From JAPLST01 sp964397565 (GTDB taxonomy: Bacteria > Auribacterota > UBA3054 > JAPLST01): a stretch of 38,545 nucleotides of DNA. The notes beneath the pieces were generated by a model. The model saw only the letters and a program-made list of their open reading frames with translations, was not told the origin of the DNA and ran no database searches. Positions 25,804-33,072 of this stretch are shown piece by piece; position 1 is the stretch's first letter; every line of letters starts with the position of its first letter. Location of the stretch: the NCBI GenBank assembly GCA_964397565.1, contig CAYNJC010000040.1, positions 1 through 38,545 on the forward strand. Direction: 5' to 3'. The position numbers and the translations under genes are program-made.

Positions 25804-27496
25804 ACCAAAGCCCGTCCCGCCTCGTGCGCCGCGCGCGCCACTGCCCTTGTTTCTTGGCATGCGGCCGTTTGCGCGCGCGACCTTTGTACAGGATGTGCTG
25901 GCGGGCTTGACGCTGGCGGCCATGACCATTCCGCAGGCGCTGGGCTACACCAAAATCGCCGGCACGCCCGTCATCACGGGCTTGTACACCTTGCTGCTGC
26001 CGCTGCTGGCGTTTGCGTTGTTCGGCGCCTCGCGCTATCTGGTGGTGGCGGCCGACTCGGCCACGGCCGCGATTCTGGCCGTGGGCCTGGCCGGCATGGC
26101 GGCGACGGCCAGCCCGCACTATGTCGAGCTGGCATCCATGGTGGCGCTGCTGACCGCCGGTTTTTTGCTGCTGGCGCGCCTGCTGCGGATCGGCTTCCTC
26201 TCGGACTTTCTTTCGCGCACCGTCCTGGTCGGCTTCCTGACCGGGGTTGGCTTTCAGGTCGGCATCGCCGTCTTCGGCGAAATGCTGGGCATCTCCGTCG
26301 GCGGCACCAACAGCGTCAAACAGTTCATTGCGATTGTGACGCGGCTGCCGAAGACGCACTGGCCGACGCTGCTGGTGTCCTGCGCAGTGATCGGCCTGAT
26401 TGTCGGCCTGCCGCGCGTGACGCGCAAACTGTCCGGCGCCTTGCTGGCGGTGATCGGCGCGATTGCCTTGAGCGCGTGGTGCAACTTCAGCGGGCATGGC
26501 ATTGCCGTGCTGGGCAGCGTGCCGGGCGGGCTGCCCGCGCTACACCTGCCGACGGTGAGTTACGAGGAATTTCGCGCGTTGCTGCCGATCGCGCTGTCGT
26601 GCTTCGTCATGATCATCGCGCAAAGCGCGGTGACCGCGCGGGCCTATGCCATGCGCCACAACAATCCTTTCAACGAAAATGCCGACCTGCTGGGCTTATG
26701 CGCCGCCAATGCCGCCGCGGCGGTGAGCGGCACCTTTGTGGTCAATGGCAGCCCGACTCAGACCGCCATGGTGGAAAGCGCCGGCGGACGCAGTCAACTG
26801 GCGCACATTTCGGCCGCGCTGGTGGTCGCATTGGTGCTGTTGTTCCTGACCGGCCCGTTGCGCTTCCTGCCGGTGTGCGTGCTCGGCGCAATTGTGTTTG
26901 TGGTCGCGGTGAAACTGGTGGATGTGCGCGGGTTGCGCGATATCCGGCAGTGCAGCACCAAGGAATTCTTGCTGGCGCTGGTGACGGCGGCCGCGGTGGT
27001 CGGCATCGGCGTCGAGTCCGGCATTCTCCTGGCGATTGTCTTGTCGCTCCTCGATCATGTGCAACACAGTTACCGGCCGCACACGGCCGTGTTGCAGCCG
27101 GACACAACCTACCACTGGAAGATGATCGCCGTCACGCCGGGTGTGGAAACACAACCGGGGCTGATTGTGTATTGGTTCGGCAACGGCCTCTACTACGCCA
27201 ATGCGGCCTATTTCAACGAGCAGGTGCACCAACTAATCAGTCACGCGCCCACGCCGGTGCGCTGGTTGGTAGTGGATGCCGGCGCAATCCCCGAAGTGGA
27301 TTACACTGCGCGCGGCATGCTGATCGAGCTGCAACACATGCTCGCGCACAACGGCGTCACGCTGGTGTTTGCCCACGTCACCGCCAGCTTGCGCGCGGCG
27401 TTTGATCACAAGGGCATCACGCCGGTCGTCGGCGTCCGGAATTTGCATGATACCTTGCGCGAATGCATCGCCGCGTATGGCGCACCGGTCACGTAA
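25796..27496 (+). CDS. SulP-family anion transporter with STAS domain
   Basis: Product of 566 aa with 10-14 hydrophobic segments. The N-terminal LAAMTIPQALGYTKIAG and GLYT signatures are those of the SLC26/SulP family (sulfate, bicarbonate or other anions). The C-terminal STAS domain (about residues 440-560) has the WLVVDAGAIPEVDYTA strand-helix pattern. Many bacterial SulP proteins are H+ or Na+ symporters. The gene overlaps the H+-ATPase gene, which suggests that the pump supplies the proton gradient used here. The anion cannot be told from sequence. Confidence 0.92.
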   Translation: MAEPKPVPPRAPRAPLPLFLGMRPFARATFVQDVLAGLTLAAMTIPQALGYTKIAGTPVITGLYTLLLPLLAFALFGASRYLVVAADSATAAILAVGLAGMAATASPHYVELASMVALLTAGFLLLARLLRIGFLSDFLSRTVLVGFLTGVGFQVGIAVFGEMLGISVGGTNSVKQFIAIVTRLPKTHWPTLLVSCAVIGLIVGLPRVTRKLSGALLAVIGAIALSAWCNFSGHGIAVLGSVPGGLPALHLPTVSYEEFRALLPIALSCFVMIIAQSAVTARAYAMRHNNPFNENADLLGLCAANAAAAVSGTFVVNGSPTQTAMVESAGGRSQLAHISAALVVALVLLFLTGPLRFLPVCVLGAIVFVVAVKLVDVRGLRDIRQCSTKEFLLALVTAAAVVGIGVESGILLAIVLSLLDHVQHSYRPHTAVLQPDTTYHWKMIAVTPGVETQPGLIVYWFGNGLYYANAAYFNEQVHQLISHAPTPVRWLVVDAGAIPEVDYTARGMLIELQHMLAHNGVTLVFAHVTASLRAAFDHKGITPVVGVRNLHDTLRECIAAYGAPVT

Positions 27497-27510
27497 ATTC
27501 CCGCCGGAGG

Positions 27511-27535
27511 AAATTTGTTCGCCGCGAACGAATTT
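27511..27535 (+). terminator. Hairpin after the SulP gene
   Basis: AAATTTGTTCG, loop ccg, CGAACGAATTT: 11 bp with one G-U pair, 14 nt after the stop. No U-tract beyond ATAAC, so it may be a weak terminator or an mRNA-protecting hairpin. A related CAACGAACGAATTTG word is at 19372-19386. Confidence 0.45.
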
Positions 27536-28061
27536 ATAACGTGGCCAAGGGCCGCACGATGCTGGTGCTGCGGCTTGCGCTTTCCTCTTTTCCATTCTTC
27601 CAGCCTTCCACTCCTCCAATGACAAACGCCTAACGCCAAAAACCGCTCCCGCCAGCGGCGTGGATCCCGCCAGCGGCACGGGTGCTGCCGTTCATGAGGC
27701 GCCCGCCCGTCAATTGCTCGCGACAGTAGAAATATTCAGTGGTGTTGCCGGCGGCGACCATCAGCTCGCTGACGAGATATGACGCAGTGCATGAACTACT
27801 TGACAAAGAGGGTAAAAAGATGACCAGAGCAACAAGAGCCGGCACATCCTTATGAATGCTGGTTCTCTTCCTGCTCTTTCGACCTCTTGTCCTCTGCGTT
27901 ACAATGCAAATCAGATTTGGGCCTCATTTGTATTTCAAGAGCCCGAGTCACTAGTCAATTCCTGACCGCCCGTTCTGCCCGTGCGCACGCACAAGCTCCT
28001 TGAAAATCACCAGCAACCCCGTGCCGCGCCATACGGGCGATCACGGAACGCCCCCATCTCC

Positions 28062-28086
28062 AACTTCGTTTGTCTCAAACGAAGTT
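28062..28086. repeat. Perfect 10-bp inverted repeat
   Basis: AACTTCGTTT, loop gtctc, AAACGAAGTT. It lies between the end of host genes and the integrase promoter, and is a candidate recombinase or regulator site. Confidence 0.6.
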
Positions 28087-28264
28087 ACGCAGCACGGCAC
28101 CCCGTGCGCAAAAACAAACGAGCCGCGCACGCTCTATAATGCCGTTTTACTGGGGTGTCGAAAAACCACCCCAAAAAAGGCCGAATGCCCTTTATTTACT
28201 GGTACTACAGCGCACTTATGCTCACGCCATTGCAAGACATCCAAAGTCGTCGAATGTCATTCTG

Positions 28265-28285
28265 TACGATAACGCGTACGATAAC
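28265..28285 (+). promoter_or_regulatory. Direct repeats TACGATAAC before the integrase promoter
   Basis: TACGATAAC at 28265-28273 and 28277-28285, spaced 12 nt and ending 6 nt before the -35. A possible regulator or integrase arm site. Confidence 0.4.
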
Positions 28286-28291
28286 AGATTC

Positions 28292-28320
28292 TTGACAACG
28301 CCGGCGCGATTTGGTATGAT
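28292..28320 (+). promoter_or_regulatory. Strong sigma-70 promoter of the integrase leader RNA
   Basis: TTGACA (28292-28297), 17-nt spacer containing CGCCGGCG, TATGAT (28315-28320) with TGG before it. The predicted +1 is G28327, the first base of RNA arm A. Confidence 0.8.
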
Positions 28321-28326
28321 GATGAC

Positions 28327-28436
28327 GTCGAAACTTGCGGGGCAATCCCGCAAAAAGAGTTCATCCCAGTGGGGGCATTGCGCGAGCGTGCCCGCTTTCC
28401 GATCCCGGCAAGTTTCGACACCACTGGGATATTTTT
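28327..28436 (+). ncRNA. Pseudoknot leader RNA / attenuator, copy 1 (integrase leader)
   Basis: Ordered parts: A GTCGAAACTTGC (28327-28338), hairpin GCGGG/CCCGC (28337-28351), B ATCCCAGTGG (28363-28372), hairpin GGGCA/TGCCC with an 11-nt loop (28373-28393), A' GCAAGTTTCGAC (28408-28419), one A, B' CCACTGGGAT (28421-28430), then ATTTTT. A pairs with A' (12 bp) and B with B' (10 bp), so the order is that of a pseudoknot. B/B' plus the U-tract is an intrinsic terminator. The integrase ATG is 11 nt beyond the U-run. The same plan recurs at 37256-37374. I know no named family with this layout. It could be a cis attenuator or a separate small RNA. Confidence 0.75.
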
Positions 28437-28447
28437 CTGGTACTGCC

Positions 28448-29896
28448 ATGTTCAGTCATGCGACACGAAAGCACAAGCGCGTCAGAGGCGCACGCCTGAC
28501 AAGCGTCAAGGGGCGCAAAGGCTGGTACATCGCATGGTATGAACCGCGAGCGGATATCCGCGTCGCTCCCTACAAAGCCGATCCACAACACGGGCTGCGC
28601 TTGGCCGACACACCGCGCGGTGTCATGGTTGCTGCGGATCCGCCGCGCGAGCACGCGCTGACGCGCTACATCGGCCGCGGTGATCTGATCATACTTGTAG
28701 GCAGCGTGCGCGTGGGCACGGTGGCACAGTTCAACAAGGCCATACATGCCTATGCCGGCGAGCACATAGGGCTGCGTGTCAATCGTGGTGGCAAGGAAGG
28801 CTGCGTGCGGCGCGTCAAGAAGGCCGGCGTTAATCGGGATGAAGCCGAGGGCGCCTTTGCCAAGTGGCTGGCCCAGCGCAAGCGCGCCGATGACGGGTTG
28901 CCCGAAATCGCAGAGCGGGCCGATCTGACCTTTGCCCAACTCGTGGAAGAAACAGTCGCCTGGGCGAACACCGCGCAAAGTGGCTACAGCCCCGGCTGGG
29001 CGCGCGCGGTCGGCTTCACGCTGCGATTGATCGCGCAACACTATGGGCCGTACCTGCTGAAGGAGATCACCCCCGCCATGCTGGGCAAATGGGCAGATGA
29101 ACGCGCCGGCGACGTGACGCCGGCCACGCTGGGCAACAACATCAAGGCCCTGCGTGCGGCCTTTCGGCTGGCCGTGGCGCGTCAATACGTCGAGACCGAT
29201 CCCAGCGCCGGCCTAAAGATCGCGGCGCCGCGTGCTGCACGCCCAAAGTACCTGAAGCCTGACCAGATAGCCCTATTGCTCAAATGCGCACGCCAGGCCG
29301 ACGCGGAGCGCCTTTGCGCGAGCACTGGCGCGGTGAAGGTAAAGGAACGCGCCGCGCGCAAGTGGTACAATGCCGACGGCACGTTTGACGCTGCCCGGAT
29401 TCGTTTCCTGCTGCTGTCCGGGCTGCGCCGATCGCAGCTGACATCCCTCACCTGGTCACAGTACGACCGCGAGCGGGGTAGCATCGTGCTCGAATCCCGC
29501 CCGGATCACACCGAGAAGTCAAAGCGCGTCAACGTCGTGCCCCTGCCGCGTGAGGCCCGCGCGATCATTGACGCCCAGCCCGCCGGCGCTCCCTACATCT
29601 TCCCAAATCTGCACGGCGAGCGCGACACGTACATTGGATTTCGCATCATACGCATTGCCGCCTTGGTGCAGCAGCGCGGCGGCTGGCACTTCCACTTGCA
29701 CCTGCTCAGGCACACCGCCTTAACCATGCTGCTGAAGCACACGCACGACCCGGCCGCCGTGCAGCGATTCGCCGGCCACGCCGACATGAAGACCACCTTG
29801 CGCTATGCCTGGGTGCTTGACGATCAACTCAAGATCATGACAGACGATTTCAACCCGATGAATACCGAATATGTCCAAGAAAAAAACCACGAATGA
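28448..29896 (+). CDS. int: Tyrosine site-specific integrase with an inserted PDZ-like domain
   Basis: Product of 482 aa. The catalytic set is complete: Arg327 (SGLRRSQ), Lys357 or Lys359 in the beta-hairpin, His418 and Arg421 (HLLRH), His444 (AGHAD) and Tyr453 (LRYAW). The core-binding SAM-like domain is about residues 150-260. The N-terminal arm-binding domain begins normally (LTSVKGRKGWYIAWYEP, 17-33) and resumes with VRRVKKAGVNRDEAEG (120-135). Between them, residues 47-120 look like a PDZ domain (GLRLADTPRGVMV, GRGDLIILVGSVRVGTVAQF). The start at 28448 is chosen because the promoter and terminator-bearing leader lie upstream. No Shine-Dalgarno is visible. Confidence 0.9.
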   Translation: MFSHATRKHKRVRGARLTSVKGRKGWYIAWYEPRADIRVAPYKADPQHGLRLADTPRGVMVAADPPREHALTRYIGRGDLIILVGSVRVGTVAQFNKAIHAYAGEHIGLRVNRGGKEGCVRRVKKAGVNRDEAEGAFAKWLAQRKRADDGLPEIAERADLTFAQLVEETVAWANTAQSGYSPGWARAVGFTLRLIAQHYGPYLLKEITPAMLGKWADERAGDVTPATLGNNIKALRAAFRLAVARQYVETDPSAGLKIAAPRAARPKYLKPDQIALLLKCARQADAERLCASTGAVKVKERAARKWYNADGTFDAARIRFLLLSGLRRSQLTSLTWSQYDRERGSIVLESRPDHTEKSKRVNVVPLPREARAIIDAQPAGAPYIFPNLHGERDTYIGFRIIRIAALVQQRGGWHFHLHLLRHTALTMLLKHTHDPAAVQRFAGHADMKTTLRYAWVLDDQLKIMTDDFNPMNTEYVQEKNHE

Positions 29897-30590
29897 AAAG
29901 ACCAGCACTACTGGCTTGGCGTCGCGCAGACTGCTCATTGTTGCCGATAGCCTGTTCGCCGGCCTTGACAAGCTCGACACAATGCCAGAGTGGGGCATAT
30001 ACGATGTGCCTGACAATGTGGCTGAAGACCAGCATGTGAGCATTGTGCACTTTCCGGCAAAATACGAAAATGGCCGTCGGACATTCCCGCCGGAAGGTTG
30101 CCCTTGCGGATATGCATTTGCGTTCAACTTCGACGGTGCGACAGACCATGAATGTTTGCGACTGCGCCAGGCATTTGCCGACGGGTTAGAAGTTGTGGCG
30201 ATCAGCACAAGCGATAACACCCGTGGGCTACCTTTTGCAAAAAAGGACGTGGTAGACGTGCGCACGAACAATAAGTCTGAGAAGCCAATCCGGCAAATGA
30301 CGCCCGCCGAGCTTAACGATCAGTTTGCGGTCTTTGCAGATGAAGTGTCGCTCGAACACAAGGCACTTTGCACAAAGGCCACGGTGACCGGTGAGGAGGC
30401 CGCACTGGGATTCTTGAGAAAAGTAGACCCCGCCGCCAAGTGGTTGGTGGCGCGCGATCATTCCTCATGGCGCAGGCTCTTGCGCAGATTGCCATGCTCA
30501 GGCAAAGCAAAGGGACAAAAGACGTGGACACAGGAAACTCTTGTGCAGTGGTACTACATAAAAGGCCGCGATATTGTGACCAAAACGTGA
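29871..30590 (+). CDS. Hypothetical protein downstream of the integrase
   Basis: Product of 239 aa that begins inside the last 26 nt of the integrase gene in another frame. It starts with a Lys/Thr-rich tail, then ADSLFAGLDKL, a Cys pair EGCPCGYAF and a basic C-terminus (WRRLLRRLPCSGKAKGQK). No membrane segment or known motif is recognised. Codon use and the overlap support a real gene. It ends 39 nt before a strong terminator, so int and this gene form a short operon. Confidence 0.65.
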   Translation: MSKKKTTNEKTSTTGLASRRLLIVADSLFAGLDKLDTMPEWGIYDVPDNVAEDQHVSIVHFPAKYENGRRTFPPEGCPCGYAFAFNFDGATDHECLRLRQAFADGLEVVAISTSDNTRGLPFAKKDVVDVRTNNKSEKPIRQMTPAELNDQFAVFADEVSLEHKALCTKATVTGEEAALGFLRKVDPAAKWLVARDHSSWRRLLRRLPCSGKAKGQKTWTQETLVQWYYIKGRDIVTKT

Positions 30591-30614
30591 GCAAGCGTGC
30601 GCGCAACGTGAGCA
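30584..30614. repeat. Direct repeat AACGTGAGCA, 21-bp period
   Basis: Copies at 30584-30593 and 30605-30614 (two helical turns apart). Related GAGCAAAACGTGACA words occur at 30685-30699. Confidence 0.5.
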
Positions 30615-30628
30615 CCCATGCGGCGCCC

Positions 30629-30655
30629 AAGCCCCCACGAATAGGGGGCTTTTTT
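30629..30655 (+). terminator. Intrinsic terminator
   Basis: AAGCCCCC, 7-nt loop, GGGGGCTT followed by TTTTT: an 8-bp GC-rich stem and U-tract. Confidence 0.9.
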
Positions 30656-30669
30656 GTTGCGTGAATAAT

Positions 30670-30723
30670 TCCTGAGCAAATCCTGAGCAAAACGTGACAT
30701 GCCGGCCCCTGGCGTGCGACAAT
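30670..30723 (+). promoter_or_regulatory. Tandem repeats and promoter candidate of the excisionase-replication operon
   Basis: TCCTGAGCAAA occurs twice in tandem (30670-30680, 30681-30691). GTGACA (30694-30699), an 18-nt spacer containing GCCGGC, and GACAAT (30718-30723) make a moderate promoter. The tandem repeat is a likely regulator site just upstream. Confidence 0.5.
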
Positions 30724-30791
30724 GTGGTCGTGCAAACAGTGCGCGGCCTTTTTTTTGGCTCCGCGTAACAATAATCGAAGGCGCAGCAGAT

Positions 30792-30977
30792 ATGAAGATG
30801 GTGCGTATGCTGAAAGTGGCCGAGGCTGCGAAAAGGATGGGTGTCTCCCCGCCCACAGTGCGCGATCTGATTGCGCGGCGTGCGTTGCCGGCGTTTAGGG
30901 TGTGCCGGGACTTCTCGATCGACGAGGAGGACTTAAGGGCCTTCATCAGCCGTGCGCGGGTTGGGGCTGCCGCTTGA
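30792..30977 (+). CDS. Excisionase-like HTH DNA-binding protein 1
   Basis: Product of 61 aa. The MerR-type winged helix pattern MLKVAEAAKRMGVSPPTVRDLIARRALPAFRV (residues 6-37), followed by FSIDEEDLRAFI, is the HTH_17 / excisionase family. Such proteins bend DNA at attachment sites or repress promoters. The start at 30792 excludes a 31-residue extension that crosses the promoter and T-tract. GAAGG lies 11 nt upstream. Confidence 0.8.
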   Translation: MKMVRMLKVAEAAKRMGVSPPTVRDLIARRALPAFRVCRDFSIDEEDLRAFISRARVGAAA

Positions 30978-31165
30978 CGCAAGAGCTGCTCACGTTGCGG
31001 CAGGCGTCCGCCCGTCTGACCATCGGGTCGCGAACGTTGCAGAGGCTTGCGGCGCGCAGGGAGATCGGGGTCGTGCGCGTCGGGCGATCGGTGCGGTTCT
31101 TCGAGCGCGACATCGAAGGCTTTCTTCTAAAAAACTATACCCGTCCGGCGACGCCGGCGCGCTAA
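30974..31165 (+). CDS. Excisionase-like HTH DNA-binding protein 2
   Basis: Product of 63 aa beginning with TTG at 30974, which overlaps the previous stop (TTGA). Residues LLTLRQASARLTIGSRTLQRLAARREIGVVRVG form a second HTH_17-like motif, followed by VRFFERDIEGFL. The longer frame starting at 30902 lies inside the first excisionase gene and is not favoured. Two different Xis-like proteins in tandem suggest one for excision and one for regulation. Confidence 0.7.
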   Translation: MTQELLTLRQASARLTIGSRTLQRLAARREIGVVRVGRSVRFFERDIEGFLLKNYTRPATPAR

Positions 31166-31175
31166 GGGCACAATT

Positions 31176-32555
31176 ATGGGCACACAACTTGATAGTTTCA
31201 CCAATGCGGGCGCGCATGTGCTTGGTATCGCAATCGCCCACGGGGTGACCGACCCTGGCGTCACCCGAGAGCATTTCACCGATGCGCGCCATGTTTTGAT
31301 TTACGATGGCATCACGCGGCTTGCGGCCGCGGGTCAACCGTTCGATCTGCCGGCGCTGGCGCTGGCACTCAACGGGACCTTGGAGCGGGCCGCAGGGGCC
31401 GTGTACCTGACGGAGTTGTCCGTGGCGGCGCCCACTTCAATTGACCTGCCGCATTACGTGCGGCTTCTCGATGATGAGCTGCGGCAACGTCGCGCGGCAG
31501 AGATCATGCGGGCGCATTTGGCTGCAATCGAGGCCGGCAACTTTGACCACGCCGCGCTTGTGTCCGAGCTTTCGGTCATCCAGACTCATAAAGGTGAGCG
31601 CACGCAGTGGCACACGCCGGTCGAGATTTTGACCCACACGCCAGATCCCGCGCACGTCCTGGCTGGTGACGGCTGGCTCAGGCGCGGCGGATGCACCCTT
31701 TTAACCGGCGGCACGGGCACGGGCAAGAGCGTGCTCGCCATGCAGCTTGCGGCTTGCGCCGCCGCCGGTGTGCCGTTCTTCCGAGAAATCGGCGGAGGCA
31801 TCTGCGTACCCAGCCCGTGCCGCGTGCTCTACATCCAGGCCGAGAATGACCTGCCCACGTTGCAGCGAGACCTACACGGCGTCATGCAGCATGAGGCCCT
31901 ACCCCAGCAGCCCCTGCAAGCCAACCTGCGCATAGTGAGCTACCCAGGGGACACTCCCGAACGGCTGGGCGCGTTCCTCATGCATGCCGTGCGACAATTC
32001 GCGCCCGACCTGATTGTGATTGATCCATACAGTAGTTTCGTCGGGGGCTGTGACTTGAACAACACCGACTCGTTTTTTACATGGCGTGACGCCGTGACGC
32101 CGGCCATTAGCACGGCCGCGCTGCTGCTAGTATGCCACACGCCGAAGCCGATCGACCGCGAGCACTGGACGGCCCGCGAAGGCGTCTACATGGCTGCGGG
32201 CACGTCCGCACTGGCAAACTGGGCGCGGTGCGCATGTGAACTGACCAATCCCCGGGCCGATCAGGACATGCGTTACAGGTTGCGGCTTTCCAAAAACGCC
32301 GAACGCGCCGGCTTGCCAGACGATCTCGGCGGGACTATCCGCCGCGACATCTATCTTGAACATGGAAATCGTGAAGCCCCTTGCTGGGTCGTTTCCGAGT
32401 GTCAAGCTGAAGAGCGGGAATTGAGCACGGCTGAACGCCTGCGCGCACTAGTCGAAATGAACCCGAAGTTGACACAGCGTGAGGCCGCCGCCATGCTGGG
32501 CGTCAATGCTTCGACTATCTGCCGCTATATGCGCCAAATGAAAGGTGCCGAATGA
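31176..32555 (+). CDS. RepA/DnaB-like replicative helicase
   Basis: Product of 459 aa. Residues 1-135 resemble a DnaB N-terminal helical domain. Residues 160-390 are a RecA-like AAA_25 ATPase with Walker A GGTGTGKSVL (about 177-186) and Walker B LIVIDPYSSF (about 278-287). The C-terminus has an HTH (LTQREAAAMLGVNASTICRYM). Hexameric RepA-type helicases open plasmid or phage origins, and an iteron cluster lies right behind this gene. AAGGG lies 10 nt before the ATG. Confidence 0.85.
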   Translation: MGTQLDSFTNAGAHVLGIAIAHGVTDPGVTREHFTDARHVLIYDGITRLAAAGQPFDLPALALALNGTLERAAGAVYLTELSVAAPTSIDLPHYVRLLDDELRQRRAAEIMRAHLAAIEAGNFDHAALVSELSVIQTHKGERTQWHTPVEILTHTPDPAHVLAGDGWLRRGGCTLLTGGTGTGKSVLAMQLAACAAAGVPFFREIGGGICVPSPCRVLYIQAENDLPTLQRDLHGVMQHEALPQQPLQANLRIVSYPGDTPERLGAFLMHAVRQFAPDLIVIDPYSSFVGGCDLNNTDSFFTWRDAVTPAISTAALLLVCHTPKPIDREHWTAREGVYMAAGTSALANWARCACELTNPRADQDMRYRLRLSKNAERAGLPDDLGGTIRRDIYLEHGNREAPCWVVSECQAEERELSTAERLRALVEMNPKLTQREAAAMLGVNASTICRYMRQMKGAE

Positions 32556-32893
32556 CAGCCATGCAACGGATGCAACAACAATGCAACACGATGCAACAAG
32601 GGGTGAAATGCCAGCTTGTTGCACGCATTGCAGTACTAAGTACTGCATATGCGCCGTGCAACAAGCGCAGCGGGCCATTTCACCTTTGGCGTGCAACAGC
32701 CTCGGAACAAGGAAAACAGAGTGACGCTTGTTGCAGCCTTTCACATTCCGGGGACGCCGGCGCAGTAGGTCACGCCGTGCCCACGTGCCAGCCGACCCGC
32801 CGCGCCCCGGAACCTTTCGTACACATCGGCGGGCTGATCGGTGACATCTTCCGCGACTTGGCATTGAAATCAAAAAGAGGCGGTGTGACATGA
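32552..32893 (+). CDS. Possible small protein over the repeat cluster
   Basis: A 113-aa frame overlapping its neighbours by ATGA at both ends, as a real operon gene would. The start (MTAMQRMQQQCN) is produced by the TGCAACA repeats, and the rest is Cys/Ser-rich without a recognised fold. The DNA here may mainly serve as an origin, in which case the frame could be fortuitous. Confidence 0.35.
   Translation: MTAMQRMQQQCNTMQQGVKCQLVARIAVLSTAYAPCNKRSGPFHLWRATASEQGKQSDACCSLSHSGDAGAVGHAVPTCQPTRRAPEPFVHIGGLIGDIFRDLALKSKRGGVT
32562..32735. repeat. Iteron-like TGCAACA cluster with a 19-bp palindrome, candidate origin
   Basis: TGCAACA or TGCAACG occurs in direct orientation at about 32562, 32571, 32582, 32592, 32657 and 32692. 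It is inverted (TGTTGCA) at about 32617 and 32729. TGCAGTACT-A-AGTACTGCA at 32629-32647 is a perfect palindrome at the centre. The cluster directly follows the helicase gene, the typical place for a replication origin. Confidence 0.65.
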
Positions 32894-33072
32894 GCGCAAC
32901 ACCGCAGCGGCCGCGCCCGCCCGCAATGCGCCGGCGGCAAATGTCGGCGGAAGAGCGCGCCGAGATCGAGAAAACCCGCCGCGCCATTTTAGAGGAAGCT
33001 GATCGAGCATTTGGCCCGCCGCCGTCGTGGCGGCCGCGCCTTCACCTACAACGTGGCAATCCACATGAGTGA
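32890..33072 (+). CDS. Small hypothetical protein
   Basis: Product of 60 aa starting with an ATGA overlap. The middle (RRRQMSAEERAEIEKTRRAILEEADRAFG) is a charged helix that could be a coiled coil; the rest is Pro/Arg-rich. Unknown function. It overlaps the tape measure start by 8 nt. Confidence 0.5.
   Translation: MSATPQRPRPPAMRRRQMSAEERAEIEKTRRAILEEADRAFGPPPSWRPRLHLQRGNPHE

Larger units (their letters stand above)
27536..28291. other. Gene-free junction between host genes and the integrated element
   Basis: About 750 bases without a convincing gene. It probably contains the left attachment site. Seen here are a repeated CCCGCCAGCGG word (27649-27678), the perfect hairpin at 28062-28086 and a second hairpin GGGGTG/CACCCC at 28152-28172. 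The latter carries GGTGTCGAAA, the reverse complement of part of the leader RNA. Open frames in this area look like chance. Confidence 0.55.

Noticed and set aside
27630..27845. 71-codon minus-strand frame
   Set aside because: Ser-rich start and a repeat-derived Gly/Ala tail; no start signal or family.
28070..28447. N-terminal extension of the integrase
   Set aside because: It lies upstream of or across the promoter and the terminator-bearing leader.
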